NCBI GenBank assembly: GCA_907165135.1
Contig: OU015567.1
Location: 7,197,001 to 7,261,000 of the forward strand
Direction: 5' to 3'
Source: Oikopleura dioica
Lineage: Eukaryota > Chordata > Appendicularia > Copelata > Oikopleuridae
Length of the DNA: 64,000 nt
The position numbers and the translations under genes are program-made. The notes beneath the pieces are model-generated. The model worked only from the letters and a program-made list of their open reading frames with translations, searched no databases and was not told the DNA's origin. Positions 23,964 to 34,378 of this stretch are shown here, piece after piece (within the stretch, counting starts at the first letter, position 1; the number at the start of each line of letters is the position of its first letter).

Positions 23964-24247
23964 ATGCAACTAAAAATATGCCTCCTACTCGTCGGAATCG
24001 TCCAGGTACCAAACTCTTCTGAAATCAAGGAGGACTGATTAACCCGCTTTAGTCACGATTCTACAAGAAGGCTCAGAGCGAAGCAGCGGCGAAAAGAGGC
24101 GACGAAAAAGCATCTTACTGTACTGCTGAAATCTGCGACAACTGCCGTAAACATATTATCCTTTCTTTCGGCCAGGGTCCCTCGGAAACGACAGAGTCTT
24201 GCAAGCAGATTTGGATTGAACCGGACTGTTGCTTCTCGCTTCTTTGA
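23964..24247 (+). CDS. small secreted Cys-containing peptide precursor
   Basis: Two exons, 23964-24005 and 24053-24247, join in phase 0 to give 78 aa. Exon 1 is almost exactly a signal peptide (MQLKICLLLVGIVQ). The rest has a Lys/Ala-rich segment, then six Cys (YCTAEICDNC ... SCKQIW ... DCCFSLL). The Cys pattern suggests a compact disulphide-bonded secreted peptide. No family recognised. The intron (47 bp) is GT-AG. TIR element copy B begins 48 bp after the stop codon. Confidence 0.7.
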
Positions 24248-24294
24248 AAATGAATGGTACAGGTAGGAGCTTCTGTTATCATCAGACTGGGATT

Positions 24295-24417
24295 GGCAAC
24301 TTGTGTAGCAAACCTAAGTCAGGGTCTTGAAAGAGCTATCTTAGCGGCTTCGATTTTACAATACCCACAGCGTGGCTCTTTCTTTGCCCTGACTTAGGTT
24401 TTCTACACAGGTTGCCG
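24295..24417. mobile_element. TIR element, GGCAACCTGTGTAG family, copy B
   Basis: The shortest and cleanest copy, about 123 bp. Left end GGCAACTTGTGTAGCAAACC and right end TTTTCTACACAGGTTGCC are inverted repeats that extend outward as ACTGGG/CCCAGT. It is essentially two TIRs back to back. Confidence 0.85.
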
Positions 24418-24749
24418 ACCCCAGTTCTCGATCATCCTTTTTCTAGCGCTCACATCTTGCTAAAACTGGAAGAGGAGCAAAATCTTCACCTTTTTAACCC
24501 TTCGCCGCGCAATTACCAACCTGGAATATGAAAAACTGGAATTGCCCTGCTCTTTTTTACTTCATCGATTCTGCTCTTTCCTATTTCTTGCCAGTTTTGC
24601 ACAATTTTTTTGAATAAAAATAATGACAAAGAAGGCTTTTTAGAACTCGAGCGTGGTGTTATTTTGAACTCCCAAAGACAGGATACATGTTTGATCCAAT
24701 AAATAGATGGTGGTGATTTCTCGTTCGTCGGAAAACAGGTTGAACAGGT

Positions 24750-25452
24750 TTAAGCGACCTGGATGTCGATGGTTCGCTCGCCGTCGATGCTGTCCTGGGT
24801 GAGGTCGGGGGCGGCGAAGTTGATCTCGGGGAAGACATCCATGTTTCCACCTGAAATGACAGTCAAATTGATTGAAAATGCCCTTTGGAAAATTATTGGA
24901 ACATAGATTTGAACCTAAACTTGAAAATTAAAAAAACCGCTTGCGAAGAAGCTTTAATAAAAAGCCTTCTAGCCGCTAGAATCTAGCGGTTTTCTCAGAA
25001 ACGAAGCCACAAAGCGGTTTTGCCAAGATTTCAATTCGAACAGTTATAAACTAGATGTTACCCTGACTCAGGTTTACTTTACAGGTTGCTGAGCTCAGGC
25101 TCCTGGATTTCTTGAGTTCTATTTTTTGAAATTGAATTAATTTTTTTCCTCAATAAAATGTTCGAAATAAAGAGTTAGTCAGTGTTATCTTATGTGAAAA
25201 TTAAGGGGTTATACCTCCGTAAGTTCGGGAAAGTCGCTCCTGAATGTCAGCTCGTTCCTGGGCGAAAGCAGCGCCGCCGTCGACGATTCCTTCGGTCTCA
25301 GATCGAGACTTGTACTCTCGGATCTACGAGATTCTATTGAGTGGATGGTTGCGGCGATGATTTGGTACCTTGTTGAGGAAGATGGCCTGGACGGGGTCGA
25401 CGGATCGTCGGGTGGTGGAGACGGAAAGGGCTCGGGCGGCGACTCGGAGCAT
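24750..25452 (-). CDS. ATP5PF: ATP synthase coupling factor 6, mitochondrial
   Basis: Exons on minus: 25452-25369, 25323-25215 and 24850-24750, 97 aa. A short presequence (MLRVAARALSVSTTRR) precedes DPVQAIFLNKIREYKSRSET, which matches the conserved core DPIQ-LFVDKIREYKSK of animal F6. The C-terminal NMDVFPEINFAAPD matches F6 NTFPTFKFEDP. F6 sits in the peripheral stalk of F1Fo ATP synthase. TTCTATTCTAG ends one base before the ATG, with no donor partner, so the mRNA is probably trans-spliced. Intron 2 is 364 bp, several times the local norm, because TIR element copy C sits inside it. The gene is divergent from the epsilon-subunit gene at 26286. Confidence 0.92.
24900..25105. mobile_element. 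TIR element, GGCAACCTGTGTAG family, copy C, inside an ATP5PF intron
   Basis: The right end (ACCCTGACTCAGGTTTAC ... ACAGGTTGCTGAGC, to about 25095) is clear; the left end near 24905-24925 is decayed. The interior has the CGCTAGAATCTAGCG and AAGCGGTTTT palindromic pieces shared with other copies. It lies wholly within intron 2 of ATP5PF. Confidence 0.6.
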
Positions 25453-26285
25453 TCTAGAATAGAACACTTGTTTTCATTAGATTTTCTGGGTTTTTTAATT
25501 GTTGTGTCTGTCGCTTACAGGTAAATTTTTTCGCATAACTGTTAGAATTATCAAATTGTTTGGTAATTAATGAATAAATTGACTACCCTTCTTCTATAAC
25601 TTTAATATTTTTATACAAATAACTGAACGAATAATAAACAACCATAATAAAAATTACTTTTCCGAGTTTTAACAGAACTAATTTGAAGAAACCCGTTTTC
25701 AATTCAAATAACGCCTAAGTTCTAGAAATTCTTCTGGACAACAGGATCTTCTTCTTTAAAATCTCTTATCACTTTCCCACGGTCGAAAGGGAAAAAGGAA
25801 AAGCATTAGGAACTCTAGAAAAACTCGAGAAAGTCGAAAAAGCGGCGATTCTTCGATTCGCGCCGTGCTGCCTACGCGCGCGAAATTGAAGCCCTCATTG
25901 GCTCAGCGCCGTTGGGAGAGAAACAATCAGAATGAATGAGAAATTCGCTCCGACGTAGAATTTCTAGATTTTCACAAGAGAATGGAATTTCTACTCGCCT
26001 GAGGGCAAGAACGAATCGCCCAAGAGACAGAAAATGACTATTTCTTCAAATCTGTTAATTCTTATCTAATTCTATATTATAATGACTATAAATTTATAAA
26101 ATGAAATCATTAGAATCTCCCTAAATTCCGTAAAATGCGTGCTCTCTTAAAATTGTTTTTCTTTTTTAAAATTAATCTTATTCATAAATTAGTGTTGCGA
26201 TATTTCTGTAGTCAACCAATGATGACTCTCATAAACTTAGAAAACTCGTTAATCTCAAATCTCTCTATTTTAGTTCGAAATTAGA
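25453..26285. promoter_or_regulatory. divergent spacer between two ATP synthase subunit genes
   Basis: This 833-bp, mostly AT-rich spacer separates head-to-head ATP5PF (minus) and ATP5F1E (plus). A more GC-rich segment at about 25845-25925 could be a shared promoter. No TATA box is obvious for either gene, fitting trans-spliced transcripts. Confidence 0.4.
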
Positions 26286-26525
26286 ATGTCTACCTGGAAA
26301 GCCGCCGGTATCACCTACGTCCGATTCTCCGCCATCGCTGCTGGAGCTCTCAAGCGAGGCTTGAACGCCGAGGCCATTGGTAAATTCCTTTATCAACGCT
26401 AGAATCAACATTTCGTAGCCAAGCGAGCCGGTGGATCTGGCCAGAACATCATCGCCCGACAGTGGGCTAACGGCAAGCCCAACGGAGACTTCATTATCGG
26501 AAACAAGGTCATGGAAGCTCTTTAA
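26286..26525 (+). CDS. ATP5F1E: ATP synthase subunit epsilon, mitochondrial
   Basis: Exons 26286-26379 and 26419-26525, 66 aa. The sequence MSTWKAAGITYVRFSAIAAGALKRGL matches the animal epsilon N-terminus (W-x-x-AG-x-x-Y-x-R-x-S-x-I). The subunit is part of the F1 central stalk. It is about 15 residues longer than the vertebrate protein at the C-terminus (IIARQWANGKPNGDFIIGNKV), which is unusual. A TATTTTAG acceptor-like site lies 12 bases before the ATG, suggesting trans-splicing. The intron is 39 bp. Many codons end in C, typical of highly expressed genes here (compare RPS4). Confidence 0.9.
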
Positions 26526-27826
26526 ACGCTCTTCTCCAGCTCTAGAATCCCCCTGTTCGACTGTTCAAATTATTTATTCGTCTCCAGCCCTCGACTGAAC
26601 TGTCGAAAACGGCGGCCTTGAATTCGTAGAAAAATACAATACAAAAACACACTCCAAAGAAATAAAAACGAGAAAAGAATCGAAATCGAGATTTCAAAGA
26701 AGTCGATTTCAAGAACTTTTGTTCATCATTAGCTGTTTTATTGCATGACTTGAACAGATAAAAAGATTTATACAGGATGTATCTCGGAAATTCGCTCGTA
26801 CTGTAGCGCTTTCAAAAATAGATGTTAATAATGTGCCTATTGAATGCATAATCGACAACCTGCTTGAGGCAGTGCGCGAGGCTTCTGCATCATTTTAAGA
26901 ATTTATAATATTTATTCATTTGATAGTCGAAAGTTGAGTTTTTATACCAAATGCACCCGCGGGGCTAAATTGATCGAGGGATTTGCGTTTGAATAAAGAG
27001 CAGCTTATATCATTGATTTTGGATTATTGACAGTTGGATTAACCAATTTGATTAAGAATTTTTGATAAAAATGAACATTTATCTTAATTTAAGAAATCTA
27101 AGTCTTCAAAACAATTTTTGGAAAGCGAGAGCCTGAACATGACTTTGATGGGTTCTGCTGTCTTGTTGCCTCTGTTTCGCCACATCAAAAATGATCCCAT
27201 AACTGTGTCTTCTGTTTCCATTAGATTTCTTGATGATTGGTTTTGAAAGAACATTTCTCTGGAAAGTATAAGAGTTTGCTAAGGCTCTCCACATCTTGTT
27301 CCGGATTTTGAGGAGGATTAAGATTGAGGCAATGCCTACTGAAATTCTCGTCGAGGGTTTGATTTTCAGCTTTTAATTTGCGCTAGAATTATCAATCAAA
27401 AATCAACCCTTTGCCCAATTATGTGCAGCATGTAAAGCCGCTCGTTTACGATTTGATTCATTTTCTCTCTTTCTTTCTATTTTGTTTTATTTTCCCGAAA
27501 TGCCATGCCAAAGCCCCTAAGCCGCACTTGAAAGCGCTCAAGAATGACTCAAGAAAAGGATTTTTCCGAAGTGACTTGAATTCGCGAATTCAATACGAAT
27601 ATTTTCCCGCTTCCAAAGGCAGCCCTGTTTTTCATGCATTCACAAATATTTGTGGCTTGGCGAAATACCAATTCTATAGTTAAAAAATTCTTGTTAATAA
27701 TTTTATTTTTATTTGAAAGACAAGAAAATCTACTTGCACAAAGTGGCCATTCTCGTGCAAAGCATATTTTCATGCTTATTTTTGTTAATTTCGTATTTAC
27801 AGAACAGTTAGAAACAATCTCTTTTC
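26526..27826. other. intergenic, one weak minus-strand ORF
   Basis: AATAAAAACG for the upstream gene lies at about 26660. A 62-codon minus ORF (27294-27106) has no recognised motif. Nothing else supported. Confidence 0.35.
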
Positions 27827-29110
27827 TCAGCCAGACTTGCCCTTCTTCTTGCATTTTCTGCCCTTGCATTTTGGAGGCGGCTGGTTCAGAATTGGCGCGT
27901 TTACTTTGACTTTCTTTTCCAACCCGTCGATTCGTTTGAGGAGAGCTCGCTGATTTGCGCAGAATTTCAGGTCGGAAAGGATGAATCCTCGAGCGCCCTA
28001 GAAATAGCTCTCTCTCTGTCTTTCGGAAAAAAGATGGAACCTGTAGCATATTGAACCAGATTCGTTTTGGCCCAAGTTTTCCCTTCTTCTTTCCTCGTCT
28101 TCCTCGCACCTAAGTCATTCACTTGACAAAATCATGGAAAAATAAGAAACTAACATTGAGACTAGAAGCGATAACTCCATCTTTGCTCTCTCCAGGATTC
28201 TTCTCGCCGAATTCGTCGTCGTAGTCGGAAGTGTGGTCTAATTTTCTATGTAAGCATAAATTCATATTAACCGAACCTACCTCCGTAAAGAATGTAATCT
28301 TCATAGTTGTCATACTCTGCGTACTCATAATCGTAGTCATAGTCGTAGTCGTAATCGTAGTCGTCATCATTGAGCTCTGTTTCACGACGTTTTCGCTCGA
28401 CCAAATCGTCCTAAAAGGCATTTTTGGGGGGTCAAAAGCTTGATTTTTAGTACATTGAAGAGTCGGGAAGCTTTTCGCTCAGACTGACTGGCTTTTCTGG
28501 CCGCTTTCTTGTCCATTCTCGAGTTTCGTCGACCTTGCTGGGTCATTTTTCGTTGATATCTTTCTGTCTCGTCGAAAGGAAGGCACTGGTTGCTTCTGAA
28601 AAGAGGTTGGAAAAAGTGGGGATGAGCTGTTTTTCCACCTTTGGCCAGGAAGCGGAAGGGAATTTTTAGTCTTGCTGTCGATTTTGTTCAGAAGATTGTT
28701 GATCTTCTTCTTGTTCGATTTGACATTCTTTTCGGCAAATTGTTTCACTAATTTTGTGATGGCTCCCCATCGTTGCTACATTTGAGTTATTCTAGCTTTT
28801 TTCTCTTTTCATCGATAAATTAAAGGAATAGCTTCTTTAGAACTCTAACTGAGGTCCCATTTTCTTCTTTTTCTTTCCTCGCTTGGCCTTTTTCCTTCTT
28901 CGACCGCGTTCAAATGAGGCTGAAATTGTTCATAAAACACGAATGATGGTTCTTCCTTGATTTCAGTGGACTTTTTTTATGAATAAACTTACCCAAGCTG
29001 CTGCCTTTTCCCTTGGCTGCTCGCCTAACAAGCGATCTCTCTGCATTTTCGACACTCAAAGTTTGCCCTAGAATGCCGCTAAAAATCGTGAAAATCGGCA
29101 AGAGTCGCAT
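27827..29110 (-). CDS. secreted Lys-rich and Asp/Tyr-repeat protein, unknown family
   Basis: Eight exons on minus: 29110-28993, 28919-28857, 28747-28639, 28595-28454, 28410-28281, 28237-28155, 28109-28041 and 27997-27827. They sum to 294 aa with all phases in register. A signal peptide (MRLLPIFTIFSGILGQT) is followed by a strongly basic segment (RRRKKAKRGKKKKK), a DETERYQRKM stretch, an acidic DYDYDYDYDYDYEYAEYDNYEDY run, and a C-terminal CKGRKCKKKGKSG. Intron 2 (28856-28748, 109 bp) must be spliced GA-AG; no GT donor keeps the frame. Alternating poly-basic and poly-acidic/Tyr blocks suggest an extracellular matrix or secreted structural protein, which is inference. I do not recognise a family. 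Confidence 0.75.
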
Positions 29111-29437
29111 TCTCTTCCCAACTCAAAATAAATTTATCTAAAACGCAAAACCGCAACAAACTAATACTGAATAAAGGCAAAAAAGATCATGATGACTCGC
29201 GCTCGCGTTCAAGGGCGCCATCGAGTGGTACACTTTTTTGGCTGCAGCGCTGAATTAAGGAACTGCTACTATTTTGGGATGGAGAAGGTCGTCGGGAAAT
29301 AGGATCGGGATTAATTATCCAGCGCTGAAGTCATTTTTTGCAGATGTCGTATTTTTGTGCGACGAAGCTTATGAATGATATAAGAAATCAATCAAATAAT
29401 GAAAAGGACTTCCTCCTTGATTTCCGCTCGGATCGTG
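29111..29437. promoter_or_regulatory. upstream region of the Lys/Asp-Tyr protein gene
   Basis: No coding signal supported. The first 150 bp should contain the minus-strand promoter. Confidence 0.3.
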
Positions 29438-29439
29438 GG

Positions 29440-29592
29440 CTCAGGAACCTGTGTAGAAACCTTAATCAGGGTCCTGAAAATGCTGAAATAAATGGCAAAT
29501 TCTTGCTTAGCCAGAATATGAACAATAGATTGAGATGGCTAGAAAGCCATTTTCAGGACCCTGACTCAGGTTTCTACACAGGCTGGGGATCC
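29440..29592. mobile_element. TIR element, GGCAACCTGTGTAG family, copy D
   Basis: The left end AACCTGTGTAGAAACCTTAA and right end CTCAGGTTTCTACACAGGCT are inverted repeats. The pairing runs on through CAGGGTCCTGAAAATG and its complement, so the arms are about 45 bp. Centre about 60 bp, no ORF. Confidence 0.8.
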
Positions 29593-30176
29593 CAAATCGG
29601 CATCATAGAATTTTGAGCAACTTGAGCTTGAGCAGCAATCGTCAATCCAAGAAGCAGTTGAAGAGTCGTCAGAGTAAACTTTCAGTGGCGTAAAACATTT
29701 CCGCGAAAGCGAAAAAAGCTGTCGCGGCGGGAGTATTTTGCCAATATTTGAGCTCTTTAGGAATTCACAATTCGGGACATCATTTTTCGTTTATTTTAAG
29801 CAATCAAAAGATTAGCCCTAGCGCATTTTCTCAACCACTCAGCAATTTCGAATTTCAACAACAGAAGACAAAAAGAGACGGAAGAAACAAAAAAGGTAGA
29901 GGTCGAATTTTCGTTACAGTTATAACAGTAGGTTCAACGAAAAATGCGACTTTTTTGCCGAGAAAAGCGGAAAATCCTTCTTTTGAAAAGTGGAGATCTG
30001 AAGATCAATTGAAATTACAAAAGTTAATCCAATCAATAATTTTAGCGCCGCGGGTTTGCTTCTGTTTGGGATCTGGAGCGGCTTCTGGGCACACACAAAA
30101 CAACTTTTTATACTGTCAGGCAATCAACAATTTTGCGCAATTCGAATGAGAAAGATTTGAGGAAGATTGTGTGAGA
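29593..30176. other. unresolved region with open frames on both strands
   Basis: A 133-codon plus ORF (29748-30149) and a minus frame at about 29690-29610 that reads like a signal peptide (LLLGLTIAAQAQVAQ) are visible. The minus frame has no start codon in frame and runs into TIR copy D after a few codons, so it may be a broken gene. Neither is convincing. Confidence 0.25.
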
Positions 30177-30220
30177 ATGAAATGGTTTATTTTTGGACTG
30201 GCGATTCTTTTTCAGACCAG
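30177..30220 (+). CDS. possible first exon encoding a signal peptide
   Basis: ATG AAA TGG ... reads MKWFIFGLAILFQTR and ends at a GTATGG donor (30221). Acceptors follow at about 30265 and 30281, but the sequence after them runs into a hairpin repeat (30283-30395). The downstream coding part is unclear. It could belong to the gene at 30840 or to a broken gene. Confidence 0.3.
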
Positions 30221-30282
30221 GTATGGAATTAGCTTTTTGCTTCAGCTCAGCAAGTTCAATTTTAGCCCTTAAATTCTAGAGC

Positions 30283-30395
30283 TTTTACTGATGGCCGAAG
30301 AGCCGCTTGCGGCTCTGACTAAAATGAACCCTTAGCCGCACAAACCGCGGCTCTTAAGTTTTTTCGCTCAAAGCCGCGAGCGGCTTTTCGGGTCA
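30283..30395. repeat. GCCGC/GCGGC hairpin repeat
   Basis: Three nested palindromes occur in a row: AGAGCCGCTTGCGGCTCT, GCCGCACAAACCGCGGC and AAAGCCGCGAGCGGCTTT. A closely similar block lies at 31856-31946, and single hairpins of this type lie inside TIR element copies A, C and E. No ORF. Confidence 0.75.
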
Positions 30396-30839
30396 AAAAG
30401 CTGTTGCTCAAGCTCAGCTTGCTCCGTTCAACTCATTTTCAGCCAAAAATTGATTTTCTTACCGCTAGGTTTTGTTTTCCTAAAAACCGTAAAACAGTAG
30501 CAAGAGTGTCAAAATCTACAGCGAATATCCTTGTATTTTCGACAGTAATTTCGCCAATGTTTTATAAGCAGTTCGGAAGTCGACAGTTTTATGAAACTGT
30601 AAAATGCATGAAATGTCAACTGGCGAGACAGGTGGCGTCCCAAACAGAATCTTATCTTTTTCTAATTCAAAATTTCTAATTCGCCAAAATAAGAAATGAA
30701 AAAACGATGAGCTGTTAAAAGTTCACGAAAAGTAGGAATCAATTCAGCTGTGTGGAATTTAATAAATCTGCTCTGCTGACATTTCGAGCAGCTTAGAAAA
30801 ATTGAAAGAGGCTTTTCTTGCCAATCAAATGTAGCTCAT

Positions 30840-31586
30840 TTAGCGATTTTAGCGTTTTCGCTGATCGGAAAGTGGCGAAAAGGTGGGCCAGGAACTCGGC
30901 TCTTGAATGTGATATATTGACGGTCTCGGAGATAAAGAAGAAAAAGAAGGCGAAAGTGAATTTGGACGAAATTTATAATGGGTAAGATTCTTATTCAAAA
31001 TATGAGGTTCCCATTTTAAGGATCTCCCCCCCCATCGAGATTTGCGAGTGATGGGGGGGGGGGGGTCCCGAGAAATTTCCTTTAGGATGTGCCCGTTTTA
31101 ATGAATTTTCTTTTGAAGTCAAAGTCCAAGGCTACAAAAATTTACGGGTGCTTTTTCAGGTCGTATTATTTGAACATGAACTCTGGACATTCCGGGTTAT
31201 TTTGGGAACGAAGCGCTGAGAATATAAAAGGCCAGTTGCTGGAATTATTCATCACGCGAGGACGTGTGAGAGGTATTCTTCTTTCTACCATTGTCTCGAT
31301 TCTGTCACTCTTCCACTATTGAGTGTTTCGTCTCAATCTGTAGTTACAGTCGTTCTTTCAAGTCGGGGATAAAAATCGAAAACTGCGGCCAGCCTGGTTG
31401 ATTGGATACAAGCAGCCGGGAACGGGCCACTTCGTCCTCCGATTTTTCGCCTTTGGAAGTTTGAATTGTCGAGCAGCCCATCGCCTCATTCACTGGAATC
31501 AGATCAAGCACTTGACGGCGTACAGCAATCTAAGGAAGATTCAGGAAAGACTCCTCTTAATTAACACTTTCTTTCGAACGAATTAA
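30840..31586 (+). CDS. unidentified multi-exon gene, exon set incomplete
   Basis: Three protein-like stretches on plus seem to be exons of one gene: about 30849-30980 (VAKRWARNSALECDILTVSE then KKKKKAKVNLDEIYNG), 31086-31158 (CARFNEFSFEVKVQGYKNLR) and about 31347-31586 (LQSFFQVGDKNRKLRPAWLI, then GYKQPGTGHFVLRFFAFG). The first joins the second across a 105-bp GT-AG intron that contains C8 and G14 tracts. The link between the second and third is not resolved. No domain recognised. Confidence 0.4.
31021..31072. repeat. paired poly-C and poly-G tracts in an intron
   Basis: A run of C (8) and a run of G (about 14) are separated by 22 bases in a 105-bp intron. The two could pair into a hairpin. 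Run length is prone to sequencing error. Confidence 0.7.
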
Positions 31587-32100
31587 AGTTGAAAGTCTTG
31601 ATCAAGATCCGAAAGAACAACTTTCGACATGCGATCTTTCAACTAAGCAATTTGGACAGCTCCCTGCTTTAGAAAATCAAATTTATTCCATCTTGGAAAT
31701 CTTTCTGTATGTTCCTTTATGTTCCTGTATGTTCAAATTAATAAAACAGCATCTCATTAGTAGCCTAAGCAAAGGACAGTTAAAGAGGTTTCCTTGGTTC
31801 AAAGTCAACAGTTCAATTAACAAAAACAACTAACAATAGAATCACTGCCGAGAACGAGAAGCCGCTTGCGGCTTCGAGTATGGGTGATTAGGCCGCGCGA
31901 AGCGCGGCTTTTACGCCTTGTTTTGTTCGAAGCCGCAGGCGGCTTCTCAATTTTCAGCAGCAATTTTTAAGTAACAATTACGATTCTAGCGTAAATCGTT
32001 GTTGACACCCTCAATCAAAAATTACAAATCAGAGTCTCAACATTTGCCTTTGCTTTGTGAAAACATCGGAAAAGCTCCATCAACCCGTGATTTGTCCGTT
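31587..32100. other. spacer holding a second hairpin repeat block
   Basis: Contains the hairpin block listed at 31856-31946. No other feature supported. Confidence 0.4.
31856..31946. repeat. GCCGC/GCGGC hairpin repeat, second block
   Basis: GAAGCCGCTTGCGGCTTC, GCCGCGCGAAGCGCGGC and GAAGCCGCAGGCGGCTTC occur in tandem. The first and third can also pair with each other. Same design as 30283-30395. Confidence 0.8.
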
Positions 32101-32729
32101 AAAAACTAATCCGCCTGGGAAAGTACTTGCGAAGGAGAAAAGTGAAGGTCGACGAGAATGAAAACAAGTTCTGATGGGAAGACGATCGTAAGGAGATTGT
32201 TCCATGCGCTTGCCAGCTTCCAAAGATGGATCGGATTAAAAATGCAGAAAAGCGCCGCTTATAAGAAGAGATACAAGTTTTTTGTACTGCCTCGACACTT
32301 TTTTTTCGGTCAACAGAAATTTGAGAGGGGAAAAGATTTGAAGATCGAATGCGTCTTTTATATCTTTTTATTTCAGCAGTTGTAAGTAAAAAAAATAGGG
32401 TTATAGAAAAAAAAGACGGTGGCGATGATGTCTGATTCGCCAGAAGGCCGAATAATGATTTTTGATTGGTCAAGAGGAGGAAATTAAATTTTGTCTTTTA
32501 GCTATCTTTATACGATTTTCGAGATCTGTACGAGCTAAATGATGTCCGTATTCGTCTCATGAATACGCTGGATACAAATACGCCTGACCACAACATCCGT
32601 AAAACATAACCTTCCTCCTCCATCCCCATAATGTCTTTTCTAGAGCTGCGAGAGTACATGCCCTACAAAATGCTTTGGAAAAACGACTACTTCCGAAAAA
32701 GCGCGGCTTCAGTCCCTATCGAGCGCTAA
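32100..32729 (+). CDS. unidentified gene, two 3' exons clear
   Basis: The last two exons are 32502-32598 and 32644-32729, joined in phase with a 45-bp GT-AG intron. They read SLYDFRDLYELNDVRIRLMN ... REYMPYKMLWKNDYFRKSA and stop at 32727. Upstream, candidate coding pieces (KYLRRRKVKVDENENK near 32115 and KEIVPCACQLPKMDRIKNA near 32190) are in open frames, but I could not find a consistent splice path. The C-terminus has globular-protein composition; the family is not recognised. A polyA signal (AATAAAAC) follows at about 32775. Confidence 0.5.
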
Positions 32730-32830
32730 TGAAGAATAATTATTTCTAATATATTTGAAACAGATGTACAGTTAATAAAACAAGAGAGAGAGAGAGATTG
32801 AGAGAGGAAGGAAATATTTGACAGTTGCTT

Positions 32831-33616
32831 TCAGCAGTAATTCAGCAGCTCTTCTTCGAGGTTCTTGAAGATTTTCGGACGCGAGTACGTCGCCAAGTGT
32901 CTTAAAAAAGGGGGAAATGAATATTGATTCGGGGCTACTGTAGTCCTTACTGTTGTCCGTCCGGATTGACCATTGCCATGGTCATCTGCAGCGACATTTT
33001 GGCAAAAGACTGTTTCGTCTCTCCAGCTCGAATTTCCATCATTTTCGACTTGTGCCTTCGATGCAGTTTTGTTTCGTAAATGAATCGCCAAACCAGCGAA
33101 ACCAGAAAAACGATCAAAAGGCCAGCTAAAATTATTCTTTGATAAGGTCGAAATTTGAAAGTTAAAACACGACAAAGCGTGTGAAATGTCTAAAAGTCAG
33201 AAAAAATGCGCTGTCTAAAACACTTTTTGCTGCGAAAGTTTGATTTCACGCTCTTTCGTGCCTAAAAACGCTAATTGCTTGACATTACGCTTGAAAAGTG
33301 TTTAGACGCACGGACGGGTTAATTGTTGTACCGTTTTCGCGTGATAAAATTTATTTAAAAAATTGATTAATTACTTCACTAAAGCTTTCGCTCGGGAACC
33401 TGTGTAGAATACCTGAGTAAGGATCTGAAAGAACAAGGATAAAAAGCCGCCTAGCGGCTTTATTCAAAACGAAGCCGCAAAGCGGCTTTGCCAGATTATC
33501 AAAATATGATAAAATGGAAGACTTCAGGATCCTGACTCAGGTTTTCTACACAGGTTGCCGAGGCAAGTCTTTAACTCACCTAGGATGACTCCAACAACAT
33601 CTCCTCTTTTCAACAT
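32831..33616 (-). CDS. 93-aa single-pass membrane protein, MITE in its intron
   Basis: Exons on minus: 33616-33580, 33125-32951 and 32900-32831, 93 aa, phases exact. The N-terminus MLKRGDVVGVILAGLLIVFL leads into one membrane helix (to SLVWRFIY), then a basic patch (KLHRRHKSK) and a cytosolic-type tail ending EEELLNYC. There is no cleavable signal, so it is probably a signal-anchor protein with its tail in the cytosol. Intron 1 is 454 bp, about ten times the norm, and contains TIR element copy E; intron 2 is 50 bp. Family not recognised. Confidence 0.75.
33394..33561. mobile_element. TIR element, GGCAACCTGTGTAG family, copy E, inside an intron
   Basis: The left end GGGAACCTGTGTAGAATACC and right end GGTTTTCTACACAGGTTGCC are inverted repeats. 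The interior has GCCGCCTAGCGGC and GCCGCAAAGCGGC palindromes. It lies within intron 1 of the 93-aa membrane protein gene. Confidence 0.85.
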
Positions 33617-34378
33617 TCTCCGAAATTCTCGATCGTCGATCGTTCTTTTTGAAATCCGTACTTTTACACTTTTCTCAAGGTTTTCGCCATAAAACGATGC
33701 CCATTGAAGCGAACGAGAAAGAATTCAATAAAATGCCAATTTTTTTTTATTGAAACACAACCGATCACAATGAGCGGATTATCCGGCTAAGTTGACGGTC
33801 CGAGAGCATCATTTTAAACATGCTATAATTTGCTGTGGTCTTTCATCTTTTTTTGTTTCCAACTACCAAAACTAACCATCATCGCAAAGAAGAAATAAAT
33901 CATTTTTATTGCACACAAGCTTAGAATTCTTGCATAACTTCAGTTTTCAGATTTCAGATACCCCTTCGAATTACAGCAATTTGTATTAAAAATAGAACTC
34001 AACCAAGTAGGAATCCCCTGGCAGCCGAAAATACAATCAGTTGAGTTTCCTCTCCGAAAACGAAGTGCTTCGACACTAGAAATCTTTATAAATTCTTAAA
34101 TAAAGTGCAACCGACACTTTGTTGATCAAGAAATCAACGAAGAGGAGTTGATGATCTGTTGCTCTTCATTTTGCGATTTCTGCAAGCTACGAACTTTTTT
34201 CTTCGTGTGAAAATGAAGTCGTTTTTGAAAATCCCGCAGCTTTCATCTTCCACGATTCATCTTGATAATCCCTTTTGAAGCAAAAAAAAAAACGATATCG
34301 GGACATTCATTTCGAGCGAGTTATTTTTGAATTTCTCAACCCACCTCATCCTGAATCATCTTTCACCCGAATCCACCG
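33617..34378. promoter_or_regulatory. divergent spacer between two genes
   Basis: Separates the 93-aa membrane protein gene (minus) from the coiled-coil gene (plus). AT-rich; no other gene seen. Confidence 0.4.

Noticed and set aside
29593-30150. Plus ORF of 133 codons as a gene
   Set aside because: No motif or splice sites consistent with coding, and its composition matches the AT-rich surroundings.
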